A stretch of DNA of 64,000 nt from Pseudoflavonifractor sp. (GTDB lineage: Bacteria; Bacteroidota; Bacteroidia; Bacteroidales; Muribaculaceae): contig JAMPAQ010000001.1 of assembly GCA_023667145.1 (NCBI GenBank), positions 1 through 64,000 on the forward strand. The letters are read 5' to 3'. The notes beneath the pieces were generated by a model, which was given only the letters and a program-made list of their open reading frames with translations, ran no database searches and had not been told where the DNA came from. How positions within the stretch are numbered: the stretch's first letter is position 1; every line of letters begins with the position of its first letter. Shown here piece by piece: positions 18,363 through 27,600 of this stretch. The position numbers were made by a program, and so were the translations under genes.

Positions 18363-18953
18363 CTACTTTTTCAGGCCTGATACCCGGTCGGGATTACGGG
18401 CTATAAAATCCTTCCATGACCTCGGGCCGCGTGATATCTCGGGCTTGGCGCTCTCATAAAAATGACACAAGGCAGCCCCAAGCGCGTCGGTGGCATCAAG
18501 TTGGGGCAAGAGCTGCGACCGGTCAATCAACAGGATACGCCGGAGCATCTCCTGTACCTGCTCCTTGCTCGCGCCGCCATTGCCGGTTATGGCCATCTTT
18601 ATCTTACGCGGCTCATACTCGGTGATGGGTACGTCGCGCGACAAGGCAGCCGCCATGGCTACCCCCTGGGCGCGCCCGAGCTTGAGCATCGACTGCACGT
18701 TCTTGCCGAAGAACGGGGCCTCGATAGCCATCTCGTCAGGCAGATACTGCTCGACAAGCCCTGTGACCCGCTCAAATATGCGGCGCAGCCTCAGGTAATG
18801 GCTCTCAAACTTGTTTAGCTGTATCACGCCCATGGCAATCATGGCCGGGGTGCGGCCCCTGACACCGAGGATACCATACCCCATGACATTGGTGCCGGGG
18901 TCGATGCCGATTATTATGCGGTCCCAGTCGCGCAGTGATGCGGATACGCTCAT
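18363..18953 (-). CDS. ruvC: Holliday junction endonuclease RuvC
   Basis: RuvC cuts Holliday junctions with RuvAB during recombination. The acidic active-site residues are visible: Asp18 in GIDPGT, Glu78 in AIEAPFFG, and Asp153/Asp156 in [11 protein letters not shown]. The protein has 196 residues, with about ten extra N-terminal residues relative to E. coli. It overlaps the preceding DUF4286 gene by four bases (ATGA), as is often seen in Bacteroidetes. Confidence 0.95.
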   Translation of the reverse strand: MSVSASLRDWDRIIIGIDPGTNVMGYGILGVRGRTPAMIAMGVIQLNKFESHYLRLRRIFERVTGLVEQYLPDEMAIEAPFFGKNVQSMLKLGRAQGVAMAAALSRDVPITEYEPRKIKMAITGNGGASKEQVQEMLRRILLIDRSQLLPQLDATDALGAALCHFYESAKPEISRGPRSWKDFIARNPDRVSGLKK

Positions 18954-19252
18954 ACGACCTCCATGTAGGTGGTGAAATGCACGACCCTCTGCCCTACCTT
19001 GCGGAACAGGCGGTCAAGCAGCCTCCGGCCCTCGGTATCGTGCCACCGCTCAAGAGCGGCTGTATCTGGTCCCTCAAGATGCAGTGCGTATGAATCTGCC
19101 CCCTCGGCGACCTCAGCGAGCAGCCGCATCAGCCGGGTGGTCGAGACAGCGTCAGCCGCTGAAGCGGCCACCATATACTCGTCACGCAACCATGCGAGAA
19201 ATTCCACCCCGACACGACGGTCGACGTGAAACGTAGTGTTGAGTACAGTCAT
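18950..19252 (-). CDS. DUF4286 family protein
   Basis: This 100-residue cytoplasmic protein opens [11 protein letters not shown], the usual start of DUF4286 proteins of Bacteroidetes, and ends with a beta strand region ([11 protein letters not shown]). The fold looks like a small alpha-beta ferredoxin-like domain. Its function is unknown. Genes of this family are regularly next to ruvC; here the stop overlaps the ruvC start by four bases. Confidence 0.8.
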   Translation of the reverse strand: MTVLNTTFHVDRRVGVEFLAWLRDEYMVAASAADAVSTTRLMRLLAEVAEGADSYALHLEGPDTAALERWHDTEGRRLLDRLFRKVGQRVVHFTTYMEVV

Positions 19253-19264
19253 ATCCCGATTGTA

Positions 19265-19801
19265 CTAATAACCGAACGAGGAGGATGACCCTGACAATCC
19301 GGCGATGGCGAAAACCACGACGTAGAATATGATGTAGACCACCATCACGGCAAGACCGATCCAGAACCCTAACTTGACCCACTTGCCGGCATCTCTCGAC
19401 GAAGCCTCGGCGGCGGCAAAATCTCCACGGGATATGGCAGAATTGGTCTCAGCAGCCTTGACAATGCCGACAATACCAAACGGCAGACAGCAAAACAACG
19501 TCACCAAGATGGACTCGACAAGCCATGACTTAGGCTGGACGACGGGCTGCTGCTGAGCGGCGGTATAGGCCGGTTGGGGATTGGGGATGGAGGGAGGGGG
19601 GACGGAGGGACCTGATGACGGAATCGTGGGGATCGAAGGCCCGACCATACCCTGACGTATCTCCTCGACATCAGTAGCCCTGACCCAGTCAGGCATCCCC
19701 TCGCACCACACGTAGGTGTCGGGAGCAATGTTCATCGCCTTGAGTTCATCGACCGTATAAGGGCCCTGATGCTGATTATTTACAACGATATAATATTTCA
19801 T
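19265..19801 (-). CDS. GYF_2 (DUF4339) and CD225-like membrane protein
   Basis: The 178-residue protein begins with a GYF_2/DUF4339 domain (about 1-50: YYIVVNNQHQGPYTVDELK, WCEGMPDW), a small fold thought to bind proline-rich peptides. A proline-rich linker follows (about 55-90). The C-terminal part has two membrane helices in a CD225/dispanin-like arrangement (LVTLFCCLPFGIVGIVKA and a second helix near 145-170). The role is unknown. It sits 12 bases upstream of the DUF4286 gene. Confidence 0.8.
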   Translation of the reverse strand: MKYYIVVNNQHQGPYTVDELKAMNIAPDTYVWCEGMPDWVRATDVEEIRQGMVGPSIPTIPSSGPSVPPPSIPNPQPAYTAAQQQPVVQPKSWLVESILVTLFCCLPFGIVGIVKAAETNSAISRGDFAAAEASSRDAGKWVKLGFWIGLAVMVVYIIFYVVVFAIAGLSGSSSSFGY

Positions 19802-19831
19802 CTCTAAATATATGTATTTATTGTTATCGGT

Positions 19832-20608
19832 TCAGTCACGCCCCTTGGCCACGCGCCGGCGTTCAATCATACGCTGGCGCAGGAATCTCGGGATAAAGCG
19901 TATATGCCTTACAATGGTAGGCAGTGTGCCATAGTAACGGCACATTATAGCGAAGCGCTCACGCAGCGAGCTATAGCGGTTGCGCGTGGTAAGCCCCTCG
20001 TAGAGGTAGTCAATAAGCACGTGGGGTATGTACAGGTTGTTACGGGACCGCTGCAAGCACCGTATACACCACTCATAGTCGGCAGAGTAACGGTAACGCA
20101 GGTCATACTCGCCCGTCACCTTATGCAGAGCGATGAACGCCTGATGACATACTACCATCCCGTCGGCAAACGAGTTGAGCGACAAGGTCTCGGGCGCTGT
20201 CAGATGACGCGCCCCGACATGGTGACCCGACATATCGACAAGGTCGGTCTGTCCATAGACTATTCCGGGAAAATCATTGCCTTGCGCGAGGACGGCATCG
20301 GCCACGAGCTGGAGGGTGTCGGCAGAGTGAAACCTGTCGCCGGCATTAAGGAATATGAGGTACTCCCCCCGCGCCTCGGCCATGGCCTTGTTCATCGCGT
20401 CATACAGCCCGTTGTCGGGCGACGAATACACACGACACCGGCTGTCGGCATCCTCGCGGGCAATGTCAAGAGTGCCGTCGGTCGAGGCCCCGTCCATGAC
20501 GATATGCTCATACAGCCCGCACGTCTGCTCCCTGACACTGCGCAGGGTGGCTGGCAATGTCGAGGCGGCATTGTAGGTGACAGTGATTATTGAGAAAAGG
20601 GGTGCCAT
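19832..20608 (-). CDS. Family 2 glycosyltransferase
   Basis: This 258-residue GT-A enzyme transfers a sugar from a nucleotide-sugar donor to an unknown acceptor, probably in surface polysaccharide or glycan synthesis. FSIITVTYNA starts the nucleotide-binding domain, DGASTDGT follows at about 38-45, and LNAGD replaces the usual DxD metal site; the WcaA-like groups of GT2 also use this form. No signal peptide or membrane helix is seen. It is the first gene of the minus-strand run toward ruvC and is not within a recognisable polysaccharide cluster. Confidence 0.85.
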   Translation of the reverse strand: MAPLFSIITVTYNAASTLPATLRSVREQTCGLYEHIVMDGASTDGTLDIAREDADSRCRVYSSPDNGLYDAMNKAMAEARGEYLIFLNAGDRFHSADTLQLVADAVLAQGNDFPGIVYGQTDLVDMSGHHVGARHLTAPETLSLNSFADGMVVCHQAFIALHKVTGEYDLRYRYSADYEWCIRCLQRSRNNLYIPHVLIDYLYEGLTTRNRYSSLRERFAIMCRYYGTLPTIVRHIRFIPRFLRQRMIERRRVAKGRD

Positions 20609-20745
20609 CTTTAATTATGGGGCTGAGCCTATCGGGCAACATGTCCGATAGGGCTTTGCCGACATCAAAGTTAATGAATTGTTTTGTATCGGACGCTATC
20701 AAACGGTAATTTTCTTTTTTTACGAAATTTTTCACGCGTCAATCG

Positions 20746-20774
20746 TTGTATTTTCTCAAAAAGACGTACATTTG
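20746..20774 (+). promoter_or_regulatory. Ferredoxin promoter
   Basis: TTG at 20746-20748 and TACATTTG at 20767-20774 with 18 bases between. It lies 50 bases upstream of the ferredoxin ATG. Confidence 0.65.
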
Positions 20775-20824
20775 CAGACGTATAAACAACACATTTTCGT
20801 ATAATATCTAAACTTACAATTATT

Positions 20825-20995
20825 ATGGCTTACGTTATCACTGATAAGTGCGTGGCTTGTGGAACATGTCTTCCCGTATGCCCCGTCGAAGCAATCTCTG
20901 AAGGCGACATCTACCACATCGATCCCGATACTTGCATCGAGTGCGGGTCTTGCGCTGAGGTATGCCCCAGTGAGGCAATCATCCCCGGCGAATAA
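20825..20995 (+). CDS. Small 2[4Fe-4S] ferredoxin
   Basis: This 56-residue protein is a clostridial-type ferredoxin that carries low-potential electrons in the cytoplasm. Two CxxCxxCxxxCP motifs are complete: CVACGTCLPVCP (residues 9-20) and CIECGSCAEVCP (37-48), with the usual PVEAI and PSEAI after them. The ATG at 20825 is preceded by a good promoter and an AT-rich leader. It is monocistronic: a hairpin follows at 21017-21053. Confidence 0.96.
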   Translation: MAYVITDKCVACGTCLPVCPVEAISEGDIYHIDPDTCIECGSCAEVCPSEAIIPGE

Positions 20996-21016
20996 TTCCC
21001 GGTGAAAACAGATTGA

Positions 21017-21053
21017 CAAGAGGACGCGTTCCCACACGGGAGCCGTCCTCTTG
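21017..21053 (+). terminator. Ferredoxin terminator
   Basis: A perfect 10-bp stem CAAGAGGACG / CGTCCTCTTG with a 17-base loop, 21 bases after the ferredoxin stop. The following T-tract is short. Its 3' arm also supplies the TTG of the next promoter. Confidence 0.65.
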
Positions 21054-21081
21054 CCGTTTAAGGGTATTTTTCATATCTTTG
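21051..21081 (+). promoter_or_regulatory. Promoter of the coiled-coil / MgtC / antiporter operon
   Basis: TTG at 21051-21053, 20 bases, then TATCTTTG at 21074-21081, a good Bacteroidetes match, 44 bases before the ATG at 21125. Confidence 0.75.
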
Positions 21082-21124
21082 TACTGTGTAAACATAACCA
21101 AAAGCCACTAAACAAGCCAGGACT

Positions 21125-22033
21125 ATGGACAAGAAACCAAAACTACTGTGGGGCGTCATCGCGCTCGGAGTGTTGCTCGCGATAGCCATCGTCGCCATTA
21201 TAGTCACGACCACAAGCATGTCTCGCAAGATAAACGAGGCACAGGAGGCCAACGAACAGCTACAGCTCACCAACGAGCAGTTACAGCTCGCCAACGAGTA
21301 CCAGGCGCTCAATGTGGAGTTCCGCCAATATGAGAATCAGTCCCAGATGCTCGCCAACGACTCTCTCGTAGCCAAATATTCGGCAGCCAAGAGCAAGGTC
21401 GAGAAACTGTTGCAAGAACTCAACAACGAGAAGATCAAGAGCCAGAAACGCATCAAGGAGTTGCAAGACGAGATATCGACCCTCAAGAACATCATGCGGC
21501 ACTATGTCGCCCAGATTGACTCACTCGGGAAGGAGAACGCGGGACTCCGCGCCGAAAATCAGGAGATTCGGCAACAAAATGAGCAATTGTCGTCACAGGT
21601 GGTGAGCACAAGCCGCCGCAACGAGGAATTGTCGGAACGCATGACCCTCGCCGAGAAGCTCAACGTGACAGGGGTCTCCCTGACCGGGCTAAAGAAAAAC
21701 GGCAAGGAGGAGAAAAACATAACCAAGGCCAAGCAACTGATGGTGACGTTTACCATACCGCAAAACAACTCGACACCTGTAGGTGAGAAAACAATCTACC
21801 TGCGCATCACGTCGCCCGAGGGTACGCTGCTCGGCGGGGCCGGCTCGTTCCCGTTTGAGGGTGGAAAGATACAGTACACAGCCCGCAAGAGCGTGGAATA
21901 TGCCGGAGAGGAGATTGCCGGAATCCATATCTACTGGGACGTGAACACTGCCCTCACACCGGGAGAATACATGGTCGAGCTGTTTGCCGACAATTTCCGT
22001 CTCACCTCCAGGAGGTTCACACTGAAGAAATAA
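21125..22033 (+). CDS. Membrane-anchored coiled-coil protein
   Basis: The 302-residue protein has a short cytoplasmic tip, one membrane helix (about 8-30) and a long coiled coil (about 35-185) rich in E, Q, L and N; a near-repeat of EQLQLTN/EQLQLAN lies at about 42-58. A C-terminal beta domain (about 195-300) shows ITSPEGTLLGG and LTPGEYMVELFADN, like an extracytoplasmic Ig-type fold. I recognise it as a conserved Bacteroidales hypothetical protein; its function is unknown. It heads a tight operon with the MgtC-like gene, the antiporter and the EamA transporter. Confidence 0.8.
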   Translation: MDKKPKLLWGVIALGVLLAIAIVAIIVTTTSMSRKINEAQEANEQLQLTNEQLQLANEYQALNVEFRQYENQSQMLANDSLVAKYSAAKSKVEKLLQELNNEKIKSQKRIKELQDEISTLKNIMRHYVAQIDSLGKENAGLRAENQEIRQQNEQLSSQVVSTSRRNEELSERMTLAEKLNVTGVSLTGLKKNGKEEKNITKAKQLMVTFTIPQNNSTPVGEKTIYLRITSPEGTLLGGAGSFPFEGGKIQYTARKSVEYAGEEIAGIHIYWDVNTALTPGEYMVELFADNFRLTSRRFTLKK

Positions 22034-22073
22034 GGCTCAAAGCGGGATACCCACCAAAAGACAACCAACAACA

Positions 22074-22799
22074 ATGACCGAAACAGTCAGAAGCATATAT
22101 GAGGCCATAAACTCCGTCGAGGTGACCACGGCCTCGGCGGCATTCAAGCTCGTGCTAAGCCTGATGCTCGGATGTATCATCGGGTATGAGCGCAAGCGCA
22201 AAGGGCAGACAGCCGGGGTGAGGACCTTTGCCCTGATATCAATGGGGGCCACGCTCGCCATGCTGCTCTCCATTTACGTGCCACAGGAGTACATGGGGTT
22301 GAAGAATGGCGACCCGGGACGTATCGCGGCACAGGTGATAACCGGCATCGGTTTTCTTGGAGCCGGGGCAATCATACAGATGAAAGGCTCGGTGAGAGGA
22401 CTCACGACCGCCGCCGGGATATGGATGATAGCCACCATAGGGATGACGGTAGGCGTGGGCATGTACATGGTGTCGGTGATAGCCACGGTGCTGGTGCTGT
22501 TTATCCTTGTGTTGCTTGACAGGTATGAGCACCACATACGCATGGGCACCGAGTCACGCATCATACGCATGAAAGTGGCGTCAATTGTGGAGGACATCGA
22601 GCCGTACAGGCAAGTGCTGTCGGACAACAACGTGGCACTGACACACGTATATGTCGAATATGAGTATGACATGTCAATCACCAGGCTCAATCTCGTGGTG
22701 CTCATAAAGGAATCGACCGACTACATGCACCTGTTCGCGTGTCTGCGCAAGGTCAACGACACACTTGCCATCTCACTGGCCAATCAGGTCAGCATATAA
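22074..22799 (+). CDS. MgtC/SapB family membrane protein
   Basis: This 241-residue protein has the MgtC membrane domain (about 18-150), with GCIIGYERKRKGQTAGVRTFALI and GIGFLGAGAIIQMKG carrying the family motifs, followed by a soluble ACT-like C-terminal domain (about 160-240). MgtC proteins act in low-magnesium adaptation and acid stress in other bacteria, mainly as regulators rather than transporters. The actual role here is inferred. It begins 40 bases after the coiled-coil gene and 38 bases before the antiporter. Confidence 0.88.
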   Translation: MTETVRSIYEAINSVEVTTASAAFKLVLSLMLGCIIGYERKRKGQTAGVRTFALISMGATLAMLLSIYVPQEYMGLKNGDPGRIAAQVITGIGFLGAGAIIQMKGSVRGLTTAAGIWMIATIGMTVGVGMYMVSVIATVLVLFILVLLDRYEHHIRMGTESRIIRMKVASIVEDIEPYRQVLSDNNVALTHVYVEYEYDMSITRLNLVVLIKESTDYMHLFACLRKVNDTLAISLANQVSI

Positions 22800-22837
22800 A
22801 GATTAACACTGATATATTTTGAAAAGACTGATTTGCA

Positions 22838-25138
22838 ATGATCTTAGACTTATTGACGATGATAGCCACGGAGGCCGCCGGAAGCGCGATAACCGGCGGG
22901 GCTGAGATATCGGAGAAAGCGATTGACGGACTGATATCCGACCTCGCGTTCATCCTCATACTCGGAGCTGCTGTCACCTTGCTGTTCAAGTGGATGAGAC
23001 AGCCCGTGGTGCTGGGGTATATTGTGGCGGGATTTCTCGCGAGTCCAAATTTTGAGTACCTGCCATCGGTAGCCACGATGTCAAATATTGACTTCTGGGC
23101 ACAGATAGGTATCGTTGTGCTGCTGTTCTCGCTCGGACTTGAGTTCAGTTTCAAGAAGCTGGTCAATGTCGGCGGTTCGGCAATAGTGACTGCCTTGATA
23201 ATAGTGATAGGCATGATGGGGGCGGGATTTGCCATCGGCCGCCTGCTCGGATTCTCAAACATCAACAGCCTGTTTCTCGGCGGGATGCTGTCGATGTCAT
23301 CGACGACAATCATCATCAAGGCACTGACCGACCTCAAGCTGAAGCAGAAGAAGTTTGCCTCGATGATATTTGCGGTGCTGATAGTCGAGGACTTGTTTGC
23401 CGTGTTGATGATGGTGATACTGTCGTCAATCGCCATCAACAACACCGTCGACGGGAGCGAGATGCTGTTCAGCATCGGCAAACTGACATTCTTCTTGATA
23501 ATATGGTTTCTTGTCGGGGTGTTCGTGTTGCCGAGTGTGCTCAACTCAGCACGCCGTTACCTCAATGACGAGACGCTGCTCATCATATCAATGGGGCTGT
23601 GTCTCGGTATGGCGGTGTTCTCGGTCTACAGCGGATTCTCACTTGCCCTCGGGGCGTTTGTCATGGGGTCGATACTCGCGGGGACATCGGATGCCGAGCG
23701 TATCGAGCGAGTGGTCTCCCCTATCAAGGACCTGTTTGGGGCCGTGTTTTTCATATCAGTCGGCATGATGGTCAATCCATCCATCATCGCCCAGTACTGG
23801 GGGCCGATATTGATATTGTCGGGGGTAGTTATTGTCGGTATGATTTTGTTTGGCACCTCGGGTATGCTGCTGACCGGGCAGACCCTGAGGGTGGCCATCG
23901 AGAGTGGATTCTCGCTCACGCAGATTGGTGAGTTTGCATTCATCATCGCGTCGCTCGGAATGTCGCTCGGAGTCCTCGACCCCAACATCTACCCTATCGT
24001 TGTGGCCGTGTCGGTAATCACCACGTTTACAACGCCATACTTCATACGCATGGCCGACCCGGTATACAACCACATAGAGCGCCATCTGCCCAAGCGGCTA
24101 CATTTTCTCATCGACCGATACACCAAACAGGCTGCGGCAGAGAGCGAGACCAAGGCCCTGTGGAAATCAGTGCTGCAACGGTATATATGGCGCATCATGC
24201 TATACTCAATCGTGCTTATAGCGATAATTTTGGTAGCAACGAAATGGCTTCTCCCTATATGTCTCGACATCTCAGACAAGTGGGGACAGTTTATCTGTGC
24301 GGTCATTGCCCTTGGAGCCATGGCCCCGTTCTTGCTGGCGCTGTCCTATCCATCATCCAAGAAGGTCGAGCGCCGTCGGTTGCGCGAGGCCAACGCCCAT
24401 TTTGATGTGCCGCTCATAGTGATGCGCGTGTTCCGTACGCTCATAGCGCTGGTATTCATCATCTACCTGCTCAGCTCGATATACTCGATGAGGGTCGGAT
24501 GGGCCTCGGGTCTCGGCGTGTTCCTGCTCATGATCATATTTTTCTCGGGAAAGGTCAAGAAACGCATGAGGGGCATCGAGTCCAAGTTCATGAACAACCT
24601 GAACGAGCGCGAGCTGCGCCGCAGTGGCCGCAACAACAACCTGATAAGCGACCTGCACCTGGCCTACGTTGAGATCGGGTACTCATGCCCGTTTGTCGGC
24701 GAGCGGTTGATTGACTCAAACCTGCGGCAGCGATACGGGGTTAACGTGTCGAGCATACAGCGCGGCAGCGCGGTCATATTGGTACCCAAAGGCGAGACGC
24801 GGATATTTCCCGGCGACATACTCGGCATCATCGGCACTGACGAACAGATACAGCGGTTGCTTGACGTGGTGGGCAAAGACACGCCCGAAGAGGCTACAGG
24901 CGCGATTGGAACAGACATCAACAACATAAAGTTTACCAGCATACAGCTGACGCCGACCTCGCCTCTCGTAGGCAAGACATCGGCGTCAGCGGGTATAAGG
25001 GAACAATACTCGGCCCTGCTCGTGGCTGTGCAGCATCCCGATGGCACCTATACCTATCCCGACGGGACGACACACTTCAGCGCCGACGACATACTGTGGC
25101 TCGTCGGAAATCCAAAGATTCTCGCAAAACTTAAGTGA
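22838..25138 (+). CDS. CPA2 cation:proton antiporter with two RCK_C domains
   Basis: The 766-residue protein is a KefB/NhaS-like monovalent cation:proton antiporter. The membrane domain (about 25-410) has about twelve helices with the family signatures FSLGLEFSFK, SMSSTTII and TQIGEFAF. A hydrophobic stretch follows (about 445-580), then two C-terminal RCK_C/TrkA_C domains (about 610-690 and 700-766) that probably sense a regulatory ligand. The cation (K+ or Na+) cannot be told from the sequence. Its stop overlaps the EamA start by one base (TGATG). Confidence 0.9.
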   Translation: MILDLLTMIATEAAGSAITGGAEISEKAIDGLISDLAFILILGAAVTLLFKWMRQPVVLGYIVAGFLASPNFEYLPSVATMSNIDFWAQIGIVVLLFSLGLEFSFKKLVNVGGSAIVTALIIVIGMMGAGFAIGRLLGFSNINSLFLGGMLSMSSTTIIIKALTDLKLKQKKFASMIFAVLIVEDLFAVLMMVILSSIAINNTVDGSEMLFSIGKLTFFLIIWFLVGVFVLPSVLNSARRYLNDETLLIISMGLCLGMAVFSVYSGFSLALGAFVMGSILAGTSDAERIERVVSPIKDLFGAVFFISVGMMVNPSIIAQYWGPILILSGVVIVGMILFGTSGMLLTGQTLRVAIESGFSLTQIGEFAFIIASLGMSLGVLDPNIYPIVVAVSVITTFTTPYFIRMADPVYNHIERHLPKRLHFLIDRYTKQAAAESETKALWKSVLQRYIWRIMLYSIVLIAIILVATKWLLPICLDISDKWGQFICAVIALGAMAPFLLALSYPSSKKVERRRLREANAHFDVPLIVMRVFRTLIALVFIIYLLSSIYSMRVGWASGLGVFLLMIIFFSGKVKKRMRGIESKFMNNLNERELRRSGRNNNLISDLHLAYVEIGYSCPFVGERLIDSNLRQRYGVNVSSIQRGSAVILVPKGETRIFPGDILGIIGTDEQIQRLLDVVGKDTPEEATGAIGTDINNIKFTSIQLTPTSPLVGKTSASAGIREQYSALLVAVQHPDGTYTYPDGTTHFSADDILWLVGNPKILAKLK

Positions 25139-26013
25139 TGTGGGTATTTCTTGCGATAGCCTCGGCGCTGTGTCTGGGCTTCTATGACATATTCAAGAAA
25201 CTGTCGGTCGACCGTAACGACGTGCTCACGGTGCTGTTCCTCAACACACTATTTGGCACGTTGCTCATGTCGCCGGTCATCATCGGCATCCTTGCCGACG
25301 GACACGTCGGTCTCGGAGAGTCGGCGGCGGGACATGTGGCGATTGCCATAAAGTCGCTGATTGTCCTGTCGTCTTGGCTGCTTGGATATTTCAGCATAAA
25401 GCATCTGCCGCTCACGATTGCCGGCCCCGTCAACGCAAGCCGCCCGGTGCTGGTGCTTATCGGAGCCTTGGCCATATTTGGCGAACGGCTCAACCCACTG
25501 CAATGGACGGGAATCGCACTCGGCATCCTGTCGCTGTTTCTGATAAGCCGAATCGGGGCGCGTGAGGGATTCTCACTCAAACGCAGCCGATGGCTATGGC
25601 TTGCCATCGGAGCGACCATGCTCGGGGCCGTATCGGGGCTGTATGACAAATACCTGTTGCAGCATTACCGGCCGCTTGAGGTGCAGGCGTGGTACTCGCT
25701 CTACCAATGCGTGGTGATGGGGACGGCAATCCTGATCATCAAGCAGTCGCAGGCCACCACTACCCCATTCCGCTGGCGATGGACGATACCCTGCATTTCC
25801 ATCTTCCTCACCATTGCCGACATCGCCTATTTCTACTCACTGTCCCTGCCCGGCTCAATGATAGCCATAGTCTCGATGATACGCCGTGGCAGCGTAATTG
25901 TGTCATTCATCTACGGCGTGACAGTGCTGCGCGAACGCAACATCCGCCTCAAGCTCATAGACCTATCCATCCTCCTCATCGGCCTCACATGCCTCGTCCT
26001 CGGCTCCCGCTGA
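25138..26013 (+). CDS. EamA/DMT family transporter
   Basis: The 291-residue membrane protein has ten hydrophobic helices in two EamA repeats (about 3-135 and 148-290), the layout of drug/metabolite transporters. The second repeat ends with RRGSVIVSFIYGVTVLRERN, a typical EamA motif. The substrate is unknown. I take the ATG at 25138, overlapping the antiporter stop, rather than the GTG three bases earlier. Confidence 0.87.
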   Translation: MWVFLAIASALCLGFYDIFKKLSVDRNDVLTVLFLNTLFGTLLMSPVIIGILADGHVGLGESAAGHVAIAIKSLIVLSSWLLGYFSIKHLPLTIAGPVNASRPVLVLIGALAIFGERLNPLQWTGIALGILSLFLISRIGAREGFSLKRSRWLWLAIGATMLGAVSGLYDKYLLQHYRPLEVQAWYSLYQCVVMGTAILIIKQSQATTTPFRWRWTIPCISIFLTIADIAYFYSLSLPGSMIAIVSMIRRGSVIVSFIYGVTVLRERNIRLKLIDLSILLIGLTCLVLGSR

Positions 26014-26200
26014 CAGACTGCCGCTTGGCAAGGTATTGTTATCCTTCAGAGGACATTTAGAAGTTCTCCGGCAAATGTTTCGCTATATAGAACGTATAGT
26101 TATGCTATTGCTATATATCGCCATAAATATCATGGCTATTCACATGGCTATTGAAATTCTCAGCATACAAGTAAGCGGATAAAGCGCTCTTGTATTTGCA

Positions 26201-26467
26201 TCATCCCACAGTGACTATCGGCTGACCAAAGAACGCAGACAGCATTCCAAGCGTAGCGATTGTGAAATTATGCTGACCGCTAAGCCATTTCGTAATCTCG
26301 CTTGGCCTGCGACCGAGAGCATCTGCAAATTGCTTCTTAGTCAAACCTCGCTGGTGCATAAGTTCATCAATGCGGTCAGAAATGGCAAACGATAAATCAA
26401 CTTCTGCCTTTATGTCTGCCGGGATTGAAGCAACCATGTTTCGGTATGTGTTCTTAGCCTCCTTCAT
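26201..26467 (-). CDS. XRE-type helix-turn-helix protein, probable antitoxin
   Basis: The 88-residue protein has a Cro/C1-type HTH at about 30-85 (LTKKQFADALGRRPSEITKWLSG), the form typical of HigA-like antitoxins. It is the second gene of a pair: its ATG overlaps the stop of the upstream gene by four bases. In such pairs the antitoxin binds the toxin and represses the promoter. The role is inferred from fold, size and gene order. Confidence 0.7.
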   Translation of the reverse strand: MKEAKNTYRNMVASIPADIKAEVDLSFAISDRIDELMHQRGLTKKQFADALGRRPSEITKWLSGQHNFTIATLGMLSAFFGQPIVTVG

Positions 26468-26934
26468 AATTCAAAAGTATTATCGGTTTCAATTATTCTT
26501 TCTGTTATGACTACAGAACCATTGCGTTGACCCTCCTTAAGTAATTCTTCAAATTTTTGAAGATTCAGAACATATCCACGTAATGAATCATCTTCCTCGT
26601 ATGTGCGTGAGTTTTTAACACCGCCATTACCGAGTATCAAAATTCCATTAGACAGACGTAGACAGTACAATCGAAGTTTTGAGGATAGCACTGGAAGTGC
26701 TACTACCGAATCTTTCATCTTGCCCTCCGGACGGAACAAGCGTTCAAGTGCTCCCCCATCCGCAATTTTATCAACGATTTGAACTATGCGGAGTAGGTCA
26801 CGGTTAAGTTTGGCATCTTCTATGAATTTTGCATAGAAGCGTTCATACTCCGAGCTGTCTTCTGAGGTAAACTGAATAGAATAAAGAGTACATTGATTAC
26901 CCTCATTCAATAGTATAAGTTCTACTTCACTCAT
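26464..26934 (-). CDS. Possible toxin partner of the HTH protein
   Basis: The 156-residue protein starts with ATG at 26934 (MSEVELILLNEGN); the open frame extends further up, but that part is AT-rich and unlike protein. The middle and end (KLRLYCLRLSNGILILGNGGVKNSRT) resemble Gp49/HigB-like toxins, mRNA interferases of the RelE fold. It overlaps the HTH gene by four bases, in the HigBA order (toxin first). I could not identify catalytic residues, so the toxin role is inferred from context and weak resemblance. Confidence 0.55.
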   Translation of the reverse strand: MSEVELILLNEGNQCTLYSIQFTSEDSSEYERFYAKFIEDAKLNRDLLRIVQIVDKIADGGALERLFRPEGKMKDSVVALPVLSSKLRLYCLRLSNGILILGNGGVKNSRTYEEDDSLRGYVLNLQKFEELLKEGQRNGSVVITERIIETDNTFEL

Positions 26935-26964
26935 AGTCGTAATCTTCGTTTTCTTTTTATAACG

Positions 26965-26972
26965 CAAAAGTA
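26965..26972 (-). promoter_or_regulatory. Probable promoter box of the toxin-antitoxin pair
   Basis: On the minus strand TACTTTTG matches TAnnTTTG, 30 bases before the ATG at 26934. The -33 element is not clear. Confidence 0.5.
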
Positions 26973-27464
26973 CGACAAACATTTCACTTGAAGATAAAAT
27001 GTCGCGAATATTTTTGAGAATAAGGTATAGTATAGGTCTATGTATGTATATACATCCATACCTAACTATATTCATATTCTGACACTCAAAAAGAGGAAGG
27101 CGGGGCAAAAGAAAAATTAGCATACAAACATCCCGACTCTGTTTCCTTTCCCCAGCCACACCCCTATATTATCCATCAGACACCCCCACACAGGCAGTCA
27201 AAAGACGAGATCAACCGTAAATAAAAATCCTTAACAGCCGCTAAAAATCTCAAAATCCATTTCGTCTATCCTACTCATTTTATTTCAATCGTACAATATT
27301 CGTACGAAGCAATATATTTACATTATTTTGTATCAATATGTTGAGTGATGTATTATAAGGCAAGGTATACCTTCTCGCTGTCGCCATCAATGCCATCATC
27401 GCCCTCTTTGCAGCTTGGGCAGATTAGCACAAATAGATTTTCCCTCCAATTAAATTTTTAATGC
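26973..27464. other. AT-rich gene-poor stretch
   Basis: No gene is supported here. Near 27368-27434 an open stretch on the plus strand would encode a hydrophobic run ending AIIALFAAWAD, but a stop codon precedes it directly and there is no start codon. It resembles a second such stretch at 27690-27776 and may be a remnant. Confidence 0.4.
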
Positions 27465-27600
27465 TATCTTTGCAGTGCGTGATTGCGGAATAATCTATTC
27501 CCCCGCACGCTCAACGGGAGACCGGCATGTCGGCCTCCTTGCTTTTACTGTATATAAAACAGCTTGGTTGAAGTCTTCAGCGCAGACTTCAAGGCAAACT
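27465..27600 (+). ncRNA. Candidate small RNA with promoter
   Basis: A TATCTTTG box at 27465-27472 would start a transcript near 27479. The following sequence folds into a bulged GC-rich stem (GCGT..GCGG with CCGC ACGC), then a GGAG.CCG / CGG.CTCC hairpin, then at about 27571-27593 a perfect 8-bp stem (TGAAGTCT / AGACTTCA). No convincing protein is encoded: the overlapping 62-codon frame has poor composition. No known RNA family was recognised. Confidence 0.3.

Noticed and set aside
20628-20652. 8-bp hairpin CCTATCGG / CCGATAGG upstream of the glycosyltransferase gene
   Set aside because: Too short and without a T run; no regulator or leader peptide could be linked to it.
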